Below, one piece after another: positions 1 through 9,014 of a DNA stretch of 64,000 bases. The notes below the pieces were generated by a model, which was given only the letters and a program-made list of their open reading frames with translations, made no database searches and was not told the DNA's origin. Origin of the DNA: Lactococcus lactis. GTDB lineage: Bacteria; Bacillota; Bacilli; Lactobacillales; Streptococcaceae. Position 1 is the first letter of the stretch; every line of letters begins with the position of its first letter. Location: assembly GCF_029023865.1 (NCBI RefSeq), contig NZ_CP118969.1, forward strand, positions 1,922,001 to 1,986,000. The letters run 5' to 3'. A program made the position numbers and the translations under genes.

Positions 1-10
1 TTCGTTATTT

Positions 11-64
11 TTACTGACAGCTTTATTATTATGAGTATAGCTGATTTCGTCAGTAACTTTTTAT
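11..64. terminator. Imperfect terminator-like inverted repeat after recJ
   Basis: TTACTGAC at 11-18 pairs with GTCAGTAA at about 49-56, with an inner CAGCT/AGCTG pairing, just past the recJ stop codon. The left arm is an exact TTACTGACAG word. The loop is long, so termination efficiency is uncertain. Confidence 0.4.
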
Positions 65-74
65 AAAAACGAAA

Positions 75-2303
75 TTATTTTTCTAATAAATTTTGATAAA
101 TTTCTTTGACGGGTGCTAAAGCAAAAAGTTCTTGCATTTTTACAATTTTTTCTAGTTCTTGATAAATTGTACTCTCAGAAATTTCGCGTTTATCGGCCGT
201 CTTATTAACGGTCATTAAGCCATTGTCAATGCTGACAAATTCAAGTTCCTCAAAGATTTTTATCATCTTGACAAGCAAGAGATGAGGGATTTTCAAATAA
301 TCCGCAAGTGATTTTAATTTATAGCGAATATCAAATTCTGGAAATTGATAAATTGCTTTATAAAGTCTTGCAAATTCTTCTCGTGTTCCACTTCCTGTTA
401 AATAATAGCTATCAGTGATTTTATTTTTAAAATAAATCATTTTAAAATCATCCGACGCTGCTTTACTGACAGCTTCTTTTAATACTGACAAACCTGCTAA
501 ATCTCCAGGTGTCTCTTCGATGACAAGCACATCTTCCATTATACCATGTTTTAGCTGATTTTGAGAAAAAATATTAGCCTCTTTTGGGATAGGAAGTTGT
601 TTACTTCTTATATCAAGAAGTTCGACACCAACTGAATCAGCATCTTCAATCATTAATTGAAGACTCGTATTTCCATTCCAACTATTACTTGAAAGTGTTG
701 CGACTAATTTTGTTTGTGCCTGTTCGAATTCCAATTCTTCTGAACCATGTTGGAAATAAACGGCATCAATTTGTTGCTTTTCTTCCTGAATTTTTAATTT
801 AAGATGAGCATTGTCTTTCCCCATACTTCGGCTTTGAATCACCTTATAATCTTCGATTAAAAATCGAGGCTTAGGATTATCCATGCCAAAGGGAGCCAAT
901 TTTGCTAAATTAGTGATTGTTGAGAGCGAAATATCGTCTAAGTGGCAACGGTCAGCAATTTCTAAGGGACTTTTTTTAGACATATCTAAATGATTGTCCA
1001 CGATATAATCAATCATCGCCTTTTTAACTGCTTCTACGTTTTCCAGACTTAAAGTCATCCCTGCGGCTTGTTTATGACCACCAAAAGCAATAAAAAGTTC
1101 ACGATGGGCATTTAATGCCTTGAAAATATCAAAATTTTCGATTGACCGAGCAGACCCACGCAAAATCCCATCTTCTTGGGCCAGCATGATTACTGGCTTA
1201 TGTATGGCTTCTAGCAAGCGACCCGCAACAATTCCTAAGACACCTTTATGCCAGTCCTTATGATATAAAATCTGAACAGGTTCATCTGTCAGCATACTCA
1301 GAGCTTCATTGTGAATTTTTTCCACAATTTCTTTTCGCTCTGAATTTTTTTGGTCAATCATTTTGGCAATTTCATGCGCTTCATCTTCATCCCAACCTGT
1401 CAGCAATTCAATGGCTGGGTTTGGGTCATCGAGACGTCCCAAAGCGTTTAAACGGGGAGCAATTTGAAAACCAACCGTTTCCTCAGTGATTTTATCAAAA
1501 TCAACCCCAGCATACTTCATTAATTCTTGTAGGCCGGCACGCTCTGTTTGGGCCAAAACTTTTAGACCATGAGCCACTAAAATTCGGTTTTCATCAGTCA
1601 AACTGACCATGTCAGCAATTGTACCAATTGCAACTAAATCAAGCATTTCACTGGGTGCATATTCTAAAAGAGCACAGGCAACTTTGAAGGCGACACCAAC
1701 TCCTGCCAAATATTTGAAAGGATATTGACTGTCAGGATGTTCGGGGTGGACAATGGCATAAGCAGGGGGAAGTTGGTCAGGAATTGAGTGATGGTCGGTA
1801 ACAATTACATCCACTCCATTTTCCTGTGCCCAGGTAATTGCCTCCAAGCCAGCAACCCCATTATCTACAGTAATAATAAGATTGATATTTTCATTCTTAA
1901 TATAGTACTGATAAACGTCAAGATTTGGCCCGTAACCGTCAGTAAAACGATTGGGTAAATAAACTTGAGCCTCAGCTCCTAATTCATCCAGAGCGGACTT
2001 CATGACTGATGCTGCAGTCATTCCGTCAGCATCATAGTCACCATAAATTAAGATATTTTCACCTTGCTCAATTGCTGATAAAATACGCCCTGTTGCTTTT
2101 TCCATATCATGAAGTAGAAAAGGGTCATGTAAATTTTCTAAACTTGGCTTTAAAAATTGCTCAATTTCAGCTTCTGCATGAACTCCTCTTTGATAAAGCA
2201 CGCGACTTGTCAATTCATCTAATTTATGTTTTTTCGCTATCTTTAGAAAATCTTCGGAAATGGCTGTATCAGCCACTTTCCAATCATATTTTGCTTTTAT
2301 CAT
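75..2303 (-). CDS. recJ: Single-stranded-DNA-specific exonuclease RecJ
   Basis: RecJ degrades single-stranded DNA 5' to 3' in recombination and mismatch or base-excision repair in the cytoplasm. The DHH phosphoesterase core is clear: a YGDYDADGMTA motif near residue 90, a VTDHH motif near 175 and a GGHKQAAG (DHHA1) motif near 410. A C-terminal region typical of Firmicute RecJ follows, to 742 residues. The frame can be extended ten codons upstream to a TTG. I chose the ATG at 2303 because it follows an AAAGAGA-like site and gives the usual MIKAKYDW start. It is the first complete gene of the window and is followed by a TTACTGACAG inverted repeat. Identity is secure; only the start is open. Confidence 0.95.
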   Translation of the reverse strand: MIKAKYDWKVADTAISEDFLKIAKKHKLDELTSRVLYQRGVHAEAEIEQFLKPSLENLHDPFLLHDMEKATGRILSAIEQGENILIYGDYDADGMTAASVMKSALDELGAEAQVYLPNRFTDGYGPNLDVYQYYIKNENINLIITVDNGVAGLEAITWAQENGVDVIVTDHHSIPDQLPPAYAIVHPEHPDSQYPFKYLAGVGVAFKVACALLEYAPSEMLDLVAIGTIADMVSLTDENRILVAHGLKVLAQTERAGLQELMKYAGVDFDKITEETVGFQIAPRLNALGRLDDPNPAIELLTGWDEDEAHEIAKMIDQKNSERKEIVEKIHNEALSMLTDEPVQILYHKDWHKGVLGIVAGRLLEAIHKPVIMLAQEDGILRGSARSIENFDIFKALNAHRELFIAFGGHKQAAGMTLSLENVEAVKKAMIDYIVDNHLDMSKKSPLEIADRCHLDDISLSTITNLAKLAPFGMDNPKPRFLIEDYKVIQSRSMGKDNAHLKLKIQEEKQQIDAVYFQHGSEELEFEQAQTKLVATLSSNSWNGNTSLQLMIEDADSVGVELLDIRSKQLPIPKEANIFSQNQLKHGIMEDVLVIEETPGDLAGLSVLKEAVSKAASDDFKMIYFKNKITDSYYLTGSGTREEFARLYKAIYQFPEFDIRYKLKSLADYLKIPHLLLVKMIKIFEELEFVSIDNGLMTVNKTADKREISESTIYQELEKIVKMQELFALAPVKEIYQNLLEK

Positions 2304-2426
2304 TTTAATTCTCTTTATCTTTTCTATGCTCAATTCAATTATTTTAGCATAAATTACTCGAAAAAAATGGCTAAGTTTAGAGATTATTTTTCTTTTATTT
2401 AATAAAATCCTAAACTTTTCTATAAT

Positions 2427-2463
2427 TTACTGACAGAAATAGCATTAAGCTTCTATCAGTAAA
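2427..2463. terminator. Inverted repeat terminator after the SDR gene
   Basis: TTACTGACAG (2427-2436) pairs with CTATCAGTAA (2453-2462) with one mismatch. On the minus strand, the direction of the SDR gene that stops at 2469, the stem is followed by a T-containing tract. It is one of the recurring TTACTGACAG structures. Confidence 0.6.
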
Positions 2464-2468
2464 AAATT

Positions 2469-3170
2469 CTATTTGAAATTAAAAAATTTGGCAGAGATAA
2501 AATCAAAAAGCGAAGGAAAAATAGCTCGCAATTTGGCCGCTGTGGATAAAGTCCAAGGTAAATTGATTTCTCTTTTCCTTTTTCCCAAGTTATTCACAAC
2601 TTTGTCAGCAACTTTAGATGCTGAAATTGCATTTTTCCCCACCTTTTCCAGATAATCTCCATTATCTTTGTGAAATTTGGTTTTTACAGGTCCAGTATTC
2701 ACAGTTGTCACAATTAATTGTGGATTTTCCATACGCAAAGCATCTGAAAATGTAATCAAAGCCGCCTTAGAGGCAGCATAAATTGATGATTTACCTGTTG
2801 GTAACTTTCCAGCAATTGAAGCAATATTAATCAATTGAACTTTCGGTTCTAATAATCTGGTCAACTGGATTGGCATTAACGTATTAATGACAAACTGTTC
2901 TGTAATTTCCCCATCAGTAAGTTCAGTGAATTCTTTAAAAATACCAAAACCAGCATTATTAATCAAAATATCCACAACAAAAGATTGTTCATTAGTCAAA
3001 AGTTCATCATTGGTCAGTAATGTAACATTTTCAAGCTGACCATAGCGTTCAATCAGAGCCTTACGGCTACGTGAAACCAAAATTAAATGGTCATTTTCTT
3101 TAGATAAAGATTTGACAATTTCTTTAGCAATATCACCAGTTGCACCTGTAATTACAATATTTCTAACCAA
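2469..3170 (-). CDS. Short-chain dehydrogenase/reductase (SDR family)
   Basis: A classical SDR oxidoreductase of about 233 residues. The N-terminal [13 protein letters not shown] is the glycine-rich dinucleotide site, INNAGFG follows near residue 75, and a serine plus YAASKAA supplies the catalytic Tyr-x-x-x-Lys near 125-130. Substrate is not predictable. The gene overlaps the end of rnz by 8 bases. I place its start at the TTG at 3168-3170 because GAGGA lies six bases upstream and the product then begins right at the Rossmann strand. The frame extends further upstream only inside rnz. The overlap implies translational coupling with rnz in one operon. Confidence 0.85.
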   Translation of the reverse strand: MVRNIVITGATGDIAKEIVKSLSKENDHLILVSRSRKALIERYGQLENVTLLTNDELLTNEQSFVVDILINNAGFGIFKEFTELTDGEITEQFVINTLMPIQLTRLLEPKVQLINIASIAGKLPTGKSSIYAASKAALITFSDALRMENPQLIVTTVNTGPVKTKFHKDNGDYLEKVGKNAISASKVADKVVNNLGKRKREINLPWTLSTAAKLRAIFPSLFDFISAKFFNFK

Positions 3171-4086
3171 TTTTTTCCTCGTAAAAATCCTTAACCACAA
3201 AAGTGTTGGAATGAACAGTTTGTGCCTCACGCACCAATTGTCCAACCAAAGGTCCAACATAGCGTGCACTAATATGAGTCAATAACAATCGATTAACTCC
3301 GGCTTCTTTGGCGACGTCTGCTGCTTGTTTCGTCGTTGAATGACCATGTGCTTTTGCCATTTTACTTTCATTTGCTTCATAAGTTGCCTCATGAACCAAT
3401 AAGTCTGCTCCATAAGCTAAGCGTACTGCAACATTCGATTTTCTTGTATCACCTAAAATCGTGACTATTTTACCAGCTTTATCCGCTCCGATATAATCTT
3501 TAGGATCGAAAGTTTTTCCTTCGTACTGAACAATCTCACCTTTTTTTATTTTACCAAAAAGGGGTCCGAAAGGAAGCCCAGCTTCTTTTAAAGCATTGGC
3601 ATCGAGTTCACCTATTAGATTTTTTTCTACGACGCGATAACCCAAGCAGAAAATAGTATGGTCAAGCAAATCTGTATGGACTTCAAAACTATCATCTTCA
3701 AAGATTTTTCCAGCCGAATCAATTTCATGAAAATTGATACGATAAGCTAAGCGTGAACCCGAGATTCTAAGAGCGGTCAAAACAAAATCTTTAATTCCCA
3801 CAGGGCCATAAAGCTCCAAATCAGTTTGTTCATCTGAACTTTGAAAACTCCTACTAGACAAAAAACCAGGCAAGCCAAAAATATGATCCCCATGTAAATG
3901 TGTAATAAAAATCTTAGTAATTTTTCGTGGCTTAATTGTCGTATTTAAAATTTGATGTTGCGTTGCTTCACCACAGTCAAAAAGCCAAATTTCATTGCGC
4001 TCATCAAGCATTTTCAAGGCAATTGCCTGAGTGTTTCTTGATTTAGAAGGCTGACCAGCCCCAGTCCCTAAAAATTGGATTTCCAT
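3163..4086 (-). CDS. rnz: Ribonuclease Z (tRNA 3' endonuclease)
   Basis: RNase Z cleaves the 3' trailer of tRNA precursors that lack encoded CCA. It is a 307-residue metallo-beta-lactamase-fold protein. The zinc-binding [12 protein letters not shown] motif starts at His63, a GDTRKS segment supplies the central Asp, and a LTHISARY segment near 270 supplies the late His. Length matches bacterial long-arm RNase Z. The ATG at 4086 follows a GGAGG site. It overlaps the SDR gene downstream and lies near tRNA-Lys, whose encoded sequence ends at the discriminator base without CCA, consistent with RNase Z processing. Confidence 0.95.
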   Translation of the reverse strand: MEIQFLGTGAGQPSKSRNTQAIALKMLDERNEIWLFDCGEATQHQILNTTIKPRKITKIFITHLHGDHIFGLPGFLSSRSFQSSDEQTDLELYGPVGIKDFVLTALRISGSRLAYRINFHEIDSAGKIFEDDSFEVHTDLLDHTIFCLGYRVVEKNLIGELDANALKEAGLPFGPLFGKIKKGEIVQYEGKTFDPKDYIGADKAGKIVTILGDTRKSNVAVRLAYGADLLVHEATYEANESKMAKAHGHSTTKQAADVAKEAGVNRLLLTHISARYVGPLVGQLVREAQTVHSNTFVVKDFYEEKIG

Positions 4087-4167
4087 TGAACCTCCATCAG
4101 TTTCAACTCACCTTAAGGCAAATTAAAACTTTATTTTCTCAAAAATGAGAATTATTTTCCAAAACAA

Positions 4168-4200
4168 GAAAAGATTGTGAAACTTCCCCACAATCTTTTC
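4168..4200 (-). terminator. Terminator of tRNA-Lys
   Basis: A perfect 12-bp stem (GAAAAGATTGTG with CACAATCTTTTC) with a 9-base loop lies just past the tRNA 3' end. In the minus direction a T-rich stretch follows. It is a strong intrinsic terminator. Confidence 0.8.
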
Positions 4201-4213
4201 TTCAATAAATTAG

Positions 4214-4286
4214 TGACCCGTGCTGGGCTCGAACCAGCGACCCTTTGATTAAAAGTCAAATGCTCTACCAACTGAGCTAACGAGTC
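4214..4286 (-). tRNA. tRNA-Lys (anticodon TTT)
   Basis: The minus strand folds as a 73-base cloverleaf. It has a GACTCGT acceptor, a D arm containing AGCTCAGTTGGTAGAGC, an anticodon loop CTTTTAA with TTT, a TGGTTCGAGCCCA T-arm and discriminator A. CCA is not encoded. It has its own promoter and terminator, so it is a single-gene unit. Confidence 0.97.
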
Positions 4287-4318
4287 ATGCTTAAAGCGTC
4301 ATTTTCACGACGAAATAT

Positions 4319-4327
4319 ATTATAACA
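4319..4327 (-). promoter_or_regulatory. Extended -10 promoter of tRNA-Lys
   Basis: On the minus strand TGTTATAAT is an exact TGn-TATAAT extended -10, about 33 bases before the mature 5' end. No good -35 is visible, which fits an extended -10 promoter. Confidence 0.7.
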
Positions 4328-4442
4328 CAGACTTTCTGAAATTTCTAGTCTCAGCTGTAATTTTTTTATTTTTTTTAAATTTATTATTTATTTATCTCTG
4401 ATAATGGCCACACACATGTCCAATTAATCATTTTTTTCATCA

Positions 4443-4703
4443 TCAAAGGGCAGTAAAAAATGTGACCAATCCAAAAATTATACCTGGAAAGTTTGCCGTT
4501 GCCAAAGCTAAATCTCTAGGCTTTTTGCCAATTCCATAAGTGACCCAAAGTGTACAATTAATTGCAGCAACAAGGGGCTGAATAGGATTTCCTTTGATTC
4601 CACTAAGATTGTTAGCAATTTGCGGAAGATATGACACATACATCATTACCGACATCCCAGTCGCTACCCAACTTAAATACTTAATAAATTTCTCTTGATT
4701 CAT
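4443..4703 (-). CDS. SemiSWEET-family sugar transporter
   Basis: An 86-residue membrane protein with three hydrophobic helices (about 9-28, 42-60 and 66-85). SemiSWEETs are half-size relatives of eukaryotic SWEET sugar carriers and dimerise to move sugars. The YLPQI motif at the end of helix 1 is the family's Pro-Gln signature, and a CTLWVTYG segment contributes the conserved Trp/Asn-containing face. Start chosen at the ATG at 4703 because AGGAGG lies seven bases upstream; an upstream in-frame ATG lacks such a site. It is monocistronic, between two tRNA genes. The transported sugar is unknown. Confidence 0.85.
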   Translation of the reverse strand: MNQEKFIKYLSWVATGMSVMMYVSYLPQIANNLSGIKGNPIQPLVAAINCTLWVTYGIGKKPRDLALATANFPGIIFGLVTFFTAL

Positions 4704-4872
4704 AAAAGCCCTCCTGTAAAATGATAATATCAAAAAACTCTCGGTTTCATTCTAACTATTTTTTAAATTTAAAACCTAGTCATTTTACCTTCGAGTCAAT
4801 ATCTTATTATAACATATTTAGGATTCTATCAAACGCAGTCATTGGCACATGTTTAGCACAAAAACAATAAAA

Positions 4873-4890
4873 GCCGCTCAACCGAGCGGT
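4873..4890 (-). terminator. Terminator of tRNA-Arg
   Basis: CCGCTC (4874-4879) pairs with GAGCGG (4884-4889) around a 4-base loop. In the minus direction a TTTTATTGTTTTT tract follows. It lies just past the tRNA-Arg 3' end. Confidence 0.8.
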
Positions 4891-4907
4891 TTATTTACTT
4901 AATTAAA

Positions 4908-4979
4908 TGCGTCCGGAGGGAATCGAACCCCCATCTCAAGAACCGGAATCTTACGTGATATCCATTACACTACGGACGC
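4908..4979 (-). tRNA. tRNA-Arg (anticodon CCG)
   Basis: A 72-base cloverleaf on the minus strand. GCGTCCG pairs with CGGACGC in the acceptor, the anticodon loop TTCCGGT carries CCG, GGGGGTTCGATTCCCTC forms the T-arm, and the discriminator is A. CCA is not encoded. It decodes the rare Arg codon CGG. Confidence 0.95.
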
Positions 4980-4993
4980 GCTACAATCACTTT

Positions 4994-5022
4994 ATTCTAC
5001 CTAATTTCAAAAAAAATTGCAA
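4994..5022 (-). promoter_or_regulatory. Sigma-A promoter of tRNA-Arg
   Basis: Minus strand: TTGCAA (5017-5022), a 17-base spacer, then TAGAAT (4994-4999), about 15 bases before the mature tRNA end. Confidence 0.75.
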
Positions 5023-5045
5023 GAAGAAGCTTGCTATAATAAAAA

Positions 5046-5067
5046 AAGCTATCCATCGATAGCTTTC
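5046..5067 (-). terminator. Terminator of the SPFH gene
   Basis: AAAGCTAT pairs with ATAGCTTT around a short loop, followed in the minus direction by a run of seven Ts. It sits just past the stop codon at 5078. Confidence 0.8.
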
Positions 5068-5077
5068 CATTTTTACT

Positions 5078-5974
5078 TTATTTACCTGCTTTAATGGCTG
5101 ATAAAATCTGAGTCCTTAAACTTTCTGCTCCTTCAGCTCCGCTTGGAAGGAAAATGGTTGAATTTCCACCTGCAGCAAATTGATTCAAGGTATCTAAATA
5201 TTGGTTAGTTAACAAAATCGCCATAATTTGTTCTTCATCAAGCGCCACACCAAGCTTTTTGATTTCGGTAATTTGTTGAGCCAAACCGTCAACAATAGCC
5301 TTACGTTGTTCAGCAATCCCTACCCCATGCAGACGGTCTTTTTCAGCTTCTGCTTCAGCGGCAGTTACAACTTGAATTTTATTAGCATTTGCCAACATTT
5401 GGCTGGCATCTTGTTTACGTTGTGCCGCATTGATTTCATTCATAGATTGCTTAACTTCAGCATCAGGTTCTACTTTAGTAATCAATGTTTTTACGATAAT
5501 ATAACCGTAAGTTTGCATTTCTTCAGCAACTGTTTTTTGAACTTCAAGAGCGATTTCATCTTTTTTCTCAAAAACATCATCCAAAGTCAATTTTGGTACT
5601 GCTGAACGAAGGGCATCTTCAATATAAGCCTTAATTTGTTCACCTGGATTCATTAACTTATAGTATGCATCTTTGATGGATTGTTCGTTTACTCGATATT
5701 GCGTTGCAATATTCATCGTAACAAAAACATTATCCGCAGTTTTAGTTTCAACTGTCATCTCTGTTTGTAATAAGCGCAATTGAACTCGAGCAGCAATCCG
5801 ATCAATTCCCCAAGGAAGTTTCAAATGAAAACCAGGGTTTGCAGTAAATTGATACTTCCCAAAACGTTCAACAATTGCAACAGTTTGTTGTTTAACAACA
5901 AATACAATTGTACTCAAACTAAAGATTAAAATGAGCAGGATAATTGCTAAAACAACGAGTGGAATAAAAATCAT
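5078..5974 (-). CDS. SPFH/stomatin-prohibitin family membrane protein
   Basis: A 298-residue SPFH (band-7) protein. Residues 1-27 form one membrane anchor, followed by FVVKQQTVAIVERFGKY, the typical start of the SPFH domain, to about residue 190. An Ala/Glu-rich helix (ANANKIQVVTAAEAEAEKDR) marks the coiled-coil oligomerisation part. Such proteins form large rings organising membrane microdomains or guiding proteases. No NfeD-like partner is adjacent. The ATG follows AAGGAGGAAC, an almost ideal site. A promoter candidate lies at 6088-6116, and the leader contains two TTACTGACAG-type hairpins. Confidence 0.88.
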   Translation of the reverse strand: MIFIPLVVLAIILLILIFSLSTIVFVVKQQTVAIVERFGKYQFTANPGFHLKLPWGIDRIAARVQLRLLQTEMTVETKTADNVFVTMNIATQYRVNEQSIKDAYYKLMNPGEQIKAYIEDALRSAVPKLTLDDVFEKKDEIALEVQKTVAEEMQTYGYIIVKTLITKVEPDAEVKQSMNEINAAQRKQDASQMLANANKIQVVTAAEAEAEKDRLHGVGIAEQRKAIVDGLAQQITEIKKLGVALDEEQIMAILLTNQYLDTLNQFAAGGNSTIFLPSGAEGAESLRTQILSAIKAGK

Positions 5975-6003
5975 AAAAGTTCCTCCTTATATTTGACCAA
6001 AAG

Positions 6004-6029
6004 TTACTGACAAACTTTTCTGTCAGTAA
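6004..6029 (-). terminator. Inverted-repeat hairpin in the SPFH gene leader
   Basis: TTACTGACA (6004-6012) pairs with TGTCAGTAA (6021-6029) as a perfect 9-bp stem with a short loop. Read on the minus strand it is followed by CTTTTGG. It lies only 30 bases upstream of the SPFH start, so it may act as an attenuator or may terminate upstream transcripts. Confidence 0.5.
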
Positions 6030-6087
6030 TTATGAAAAATTCAGTCTTATTAATTACTGACAGCATCGCCAGTAACCGTTTTCACAT

Positions 6088-6116
6088 AGTCTATCACTTA
6101 TCAAAGATAAATGCAA
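6088..6116 (-). promoter_or_regulatory. Candidate promoter of the SPFH gene
   Basis: Minus strand: TTGCAT (6111-6116), a 17-base spacer, then TAGACT (6088-6093). It precedes the two hairpins in the SPFH leader. Confidence 0.5.
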
Positions 6117-6143
6117 TTTTTTTGATAGTTTATTAACTAACGA

Positions 6144-6812
6144 TTAAAAACCTTTTGTAATATAGATAAAGTGTTTACGTCCGTCACGCCCAAAGCATAA
6201 AGGACTTAAGAAGCCAATTTCTTCGGCTTGTTCTAATAAATCTTCAATATTATAGCCGGCTAAGCGAATATATTCCCCATTTTCTGCTTGTTCTGTTAGT
6301 GCTGTTAGGTCTTTCACTTTCTCAAATTCACTTTGAAATTGAGCAGGTTTCATTGTCAATTTTCCGTCTTCTTCCACTAATAGATAATGCGGGAAAATCT
6401 GTGCAATTTCAAACATCAATTCGGCTGTCACTTTTACCGGAAATTCACTGAAAATAATTGCTTCTTCTGCGTCATTTTTATATGAAAAACCAAATGATTT
6501 TCCAGAAAGATTGAGTCGAATAAATCTGAAATTTTCATAACCATTTTTTCCTTCAAGTTGAAAATCTGGATTTTCTTCAAAAATATCAAAAGCTTTAGAA
6601 AGTTCAAAGAAATAATCTGTTGCATCTTTCGGTGAGCGTTTTTGATAAAGTTCAGCAAAATAAGCATTTAAAACTGATGCTGGTGGAGTCACCAAAAGTC
6701 TTTTATCTTTTACATTGGTCAAGGCAGCTAATCTATTTTCTAAAAAGATATGGTCTTGAGCCATGAAGCCACCATATTTCATTCCCAAATCAATCCATTT
6801 TTTATCAGTCAT
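6144..6812 (-). CDS. Conserved hypothetical protein, 222 residues
   Basis: I do not recognise a named family. The product is a soluble, acidic protein without signal peptide or membrane helices. It is rich in aromatic residues and alternates helix-like segments (NRLAALTNVKDK, EFEKVKDLTALTEQAEN) with beta-like ones (FRFIRLNLSGKSFGFSY). Codon use matches the neighbours, so it is a real lactococcal gene. Its ATG follows GGAGAGAAAAA. It lies 82 bases downstream of miaA on the same strand and could share its transcript. Confidence 0.75.
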   Translation of the reverse strand: MTDKKWIDLGMKYGGFMAQDHIFLENRLAALTNVKDKRLLVTPPASVLNAYFAELYQKRSPKDATDYFFELSKAFDIFEENPDFQLEGKNGYENFRFIRLNLSGKSFGFSYKNDAEEAIIFSEFPVKVTAELMFEIAQIFPHYLLVEEDGKLTMKPAQFQSEFEKVKDLTALTEQAENGEYIRLAGYNIEDLLEQAEEIGFLSPLCFGRDGRKHFIYITKGF

Positions 6813-6894
6813 TTTTTCTCTCCATTTTTAATAAAATTTACTTATAAAGTCCTTTTTTCAATCTTTTTCATTATAACATTTTTAAGGAAATGCG

Positions 6895-7779
6895 TCAGTT
6901 CAAAAACTGACTGACTTTATCAAAAACTGGGTCAGGATAATTTTTTGAAAAAACATCTTCAAATTCGACAGACATTCGATTTTTAAACCAAGTCAATTGT
7001 CGCTTGGCATAGCGTCTTGAATTTCTTTTGACCAACTCAACAGCTTCTTCCAAACTAATGTCCCCTGAAAAATAAGGGAAAAATTCTTTATAACCAATCC
7101 CTTTTGCCGCTTGAACTTCTGGTGCTTGCTCATACAAAGTTCTAGCTTCATCTAATAAGCCCTCACGCATCATTTGATCAACCCGTTGATTAATTCGATC
7201 ATAAAGCACTTTTCTGTCAGCATTTAATCCTATAAGCAAAAAATCATAATCAGAACCCAAATTTTCATCTTGAGAGCCGAAAGCTTGCAGCTCCAAAAAA
7301 CGAATCGCCCGTCTACGATTTAACTCAGGAACTTCTGGATTTATTTTAATCACTTTTGCAAACAATTCCTCATCAGATAAAAGAGATAATTCTTCACGAA
7401 GTTTCATCATCTCCTCATGATTTTCCTGTCCGCCAAGATGATAACCTTCGATAAGAGATTGAATATATAAGCCAGTTCCTCCGACGATAATTGGCACTTT
7501 TCCTTGGTCAAGAATTTCTTTAATTAATTGATTAGCTTCAATGACAAAATCATGAACCGAAAAATTTTCTGTCCATTTACGTACATCAATCAAATGATGA
7601 GGAACTTGAGCTTGTTCAGCCATAGTCACCTTAGCAGTTCCAATGTCTAATCCTTGATAAACTTGCTGAGAATCACCAGAAATAATTTCACCATTAAATT
7701 TGATTGCTAAATCAATGCCAAGTGCTGTTTTCCCCACAGCTGTAGGCCCGACAACCACTAAAACTTTATTATTTTTCAT
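6895..7779 (-). CDS. miaA: tRNA dimethylallyltransferase
   Basis: MiaA transfers the isopentenyl group of DMAPP to A37 of tRNAs reading UNN codons. The 294-residue protein shows the P-loop GPTAVGKT (residues 11-18), the [18 protein letters not shown] motif near 34-50, [10 protein letters not shown] near 100 and RRAIRFLE near 155. The C-terminal [12 protein letters not shown] is the usual tRNA-contact end. The ATG at 7779 has only a weak ribosome site (GAGTCATAAAAAATA upstream), suggesting modest translation. Family and length agree fully. Confidence 0.95.
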   Translation of the reverse strand: MKNNKVLVVVGPTAVGKTALGIDLAIKFNGEIISGDSQQVYQGLDIGTAKVTMAEQAQVPHHLIDVRKWTENFSVHDFVIEANQLIKEILDQGKVPIIVGGTGLYIQSLIEGYHLGGQENHEEMMKLREELSLLSDEELFAKVIKINPEVPELNRRRAIRFLELQAFGSQDENLGSDYDFLLIGLNADRKVLYDRINQRVDQMMREGLLDEARTLYEQAPEVQAAKGIGYKEFFPYFSGDISLEEAVELVKRNSRRYAKRQLTWFKNRMSVEFEDVFSKNYPDPVFDKVSQFLN

Positions 7780-7863
7780 TTATTTTTTATGACTCACTCT
7801 CACCATTTTCATTCTCTATTATTTCAGAAATAGCCTGTAAATTCAAGCACTGACAAGTAAAAA

Positions 7864-7891
7864 TTACTGACAGCTCAATTTCTGTCAGTAA
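7864..7891 (-). terminator. TTACTGACAG inverted pair, terminator after the yitT-like gene
   Basis: Exact TTACTGACAG (7864-7873) faces exact CTGTCAGTAA (7882-7891), a perfect 10-bp stem with an 8-base loop. T-rich DNA follows. It is placed just after the stop at 7918. Confidence 0.75.
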
Positions 7892-7917
7892 TTTTTATTC
7901 TATTATTCTTAAAGTTT

Positions 7918-8583
7918 TTATGCAGCAAAAACTTTTTGATAAATTCTTTTTCCACGATTCATTAAAGATTTCCGATAATCTTCACGTCCCACAATCAGAG
8001 TCATTTTACTAAAGATATAGCATGAGAGTAGTGTGACCGCAAAGTTTGGAAGTGACAAGAATGTTAATAAGGAAACACTTAAAACGACCACATCGACCAT
8101 AAACAAAACCTTGTCAATTTTAAAGTTCCATTGCTCCTCCAAAATTCGGCTCAATAAGATTGATCCTCCAAATGTTCCTTCAGAAATAATAACTAATCCT
8201 GCCCCGAATCCTGAAAGAAGTCCATCGAAAATTCCAGCAAAAATAACATGTGAGAATTGGAACCCAGTAACTCCTAATGCTTCATAAATCATTAACCAAC
8301 CACTCATGGCAAGCGCTCCAGGAATGCTCAGTAGTAAAATTCTCCGCGGAAGCGAACGTCCTCCGAAAATGAAAAGTGGTACATTTACCAAAAAGAAAGT
8401 CAAGGCTGGGTTGATGCCAAAAACAAAATCCATAAGTACAGAAAAACCAGCGACACCATTACTTGCTAGACGATTAGGGATGACGAATAACTGAACTGAG
8501 AGTACATAAAGTCCGACACCTAAAATAAGTATGAGTAAATCCCTCATAAACTTTTTGTCAATTTTTACACCTATAATTGTCAT
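7918..8583 (-). CDS. YitT-family membrane protein
   Basis: A 221-residue integral membrane protein with five or six hydrophobic helices. VIPNRLASNGVAGFSVLM near residues 33-50 and the later SEGTFGGSILLSRIL near 135 are the two internal repeat signatures of the YitT (DUF161) family. Most YitT proteins end in a cytoplasmic DUF2179 domain. This one stops after VGREDYRKSLMNRGKRIYQ and lacks it, so it is a short form. Function is unknown in the family. The ATG follows AAGAAGG. Confidence 0.85.
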   Translation of the reverse strand: MTIIGVKIDKKFMRDLLILILGVGLYVLSVQLFVIPNRLASNGVAGFSVLMDFVFGINPALTFFLVNVPLFIFGGRSLPRRILLLSIPGALAMSGWLMIYEALGVTGFQFSHVIFAGIFDGLLSGFGAGLVIISEGTFGGSILLSRILEEQWNFKIDKVLFMVDVVVLSVSLLTFLSLPNFAVTLLSCYIFSKMTLIVGREDYRKSLMNRGKRIYQKVFAA

Positions 8584-8728
8584 ATTTCTTACCTTCTTTC
8601 TTTATCATTTATTTATTACAACTGCTACTAATATATCACATGCACCTAATCTTAACCTTAACCAGTTAATTATTAAAGAGTCTTTCTTTTTAAAATGTGC
8701 TTCGTTAGCGTTTTCACATTTTTTGATT

Positions 8729-8734
8729 TATAAT
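8729..8734 (+). promoter_or_regulatory. -10 element for the small gene at 8779
   Basis: TATAAT at 8729-8734 with a weak TTAGCG at 8705-8710 (18-base spacer), 45 bases before the ATG. Confidence 0.5.
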
Positions 8735-8778
8735 GAAGATAGAGCAATTTTTAAATAAAATATAAAGGAGTCCACTAA

Positions 8779-8949
8779 ATGAAAAATAAATTTATACAAG
8801 GCTATCTCATTGGAAAATCTGTCGAAATTCTTGTTGCAGGTACAGCCCTGTTAATTGCCAAGAAAAAAGGTTATCTTCCTTCTGCTGACAAGGCCGAATT
8901 TATCGCTCAAAAACGAAAAGAAGCCGCTAGAAAACGACTTGCTCGTTAA
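8779..8949 (+). CDS. Small protein, 56 residues, DUF3042-like
   Basis: A short plus-strand gene. AAAGGAG lies eight bases before the ATG, a TATAAT box lies 45 bases upstream, and a strong terminator follows. The product starts MKNKFIQGYLIGKSVEILVA, has one hydrophobic helix (about 8-27), and ends in a charged helix rich in Lys/Arg/Ala. This resembles the small DUF3042 proteins of lactic acid bacteria: a single anchor followed by a basic tail. The family assignment is from memory and tentative. That it is a gene is well supported by its signals. It is convergent with the kup gene. Confidence 0.7.
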   Translation: MKNKFIQGYLIGKSVEILVAGTALLIAKKKGYLPSADKAEFIAQKRKEAARKRLAR

Positions 8950-8972
8950 AAATTTTACTGACAGAAATAAAA

Positions 8973-9005
8973 ACTTACTGACAGAAATTTTGTCAGTAAG
9001 TTTTT
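8973..9005. terminator. Shared bidirectional terminator
   Basis: ACTTACTGACA pairs with TGTCAGTAAGT around AAATTT. Seven Ts follow on the plus side and As precede on the other, so it can serve both the small gene (8779-8949) and the convergent kup gene that stops at 9015. A further TTACTGACAG copy at 8955-8964 lies just upstream. Confidence 0.8.
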
Positions 9006-9014
9006 TTATATTCT

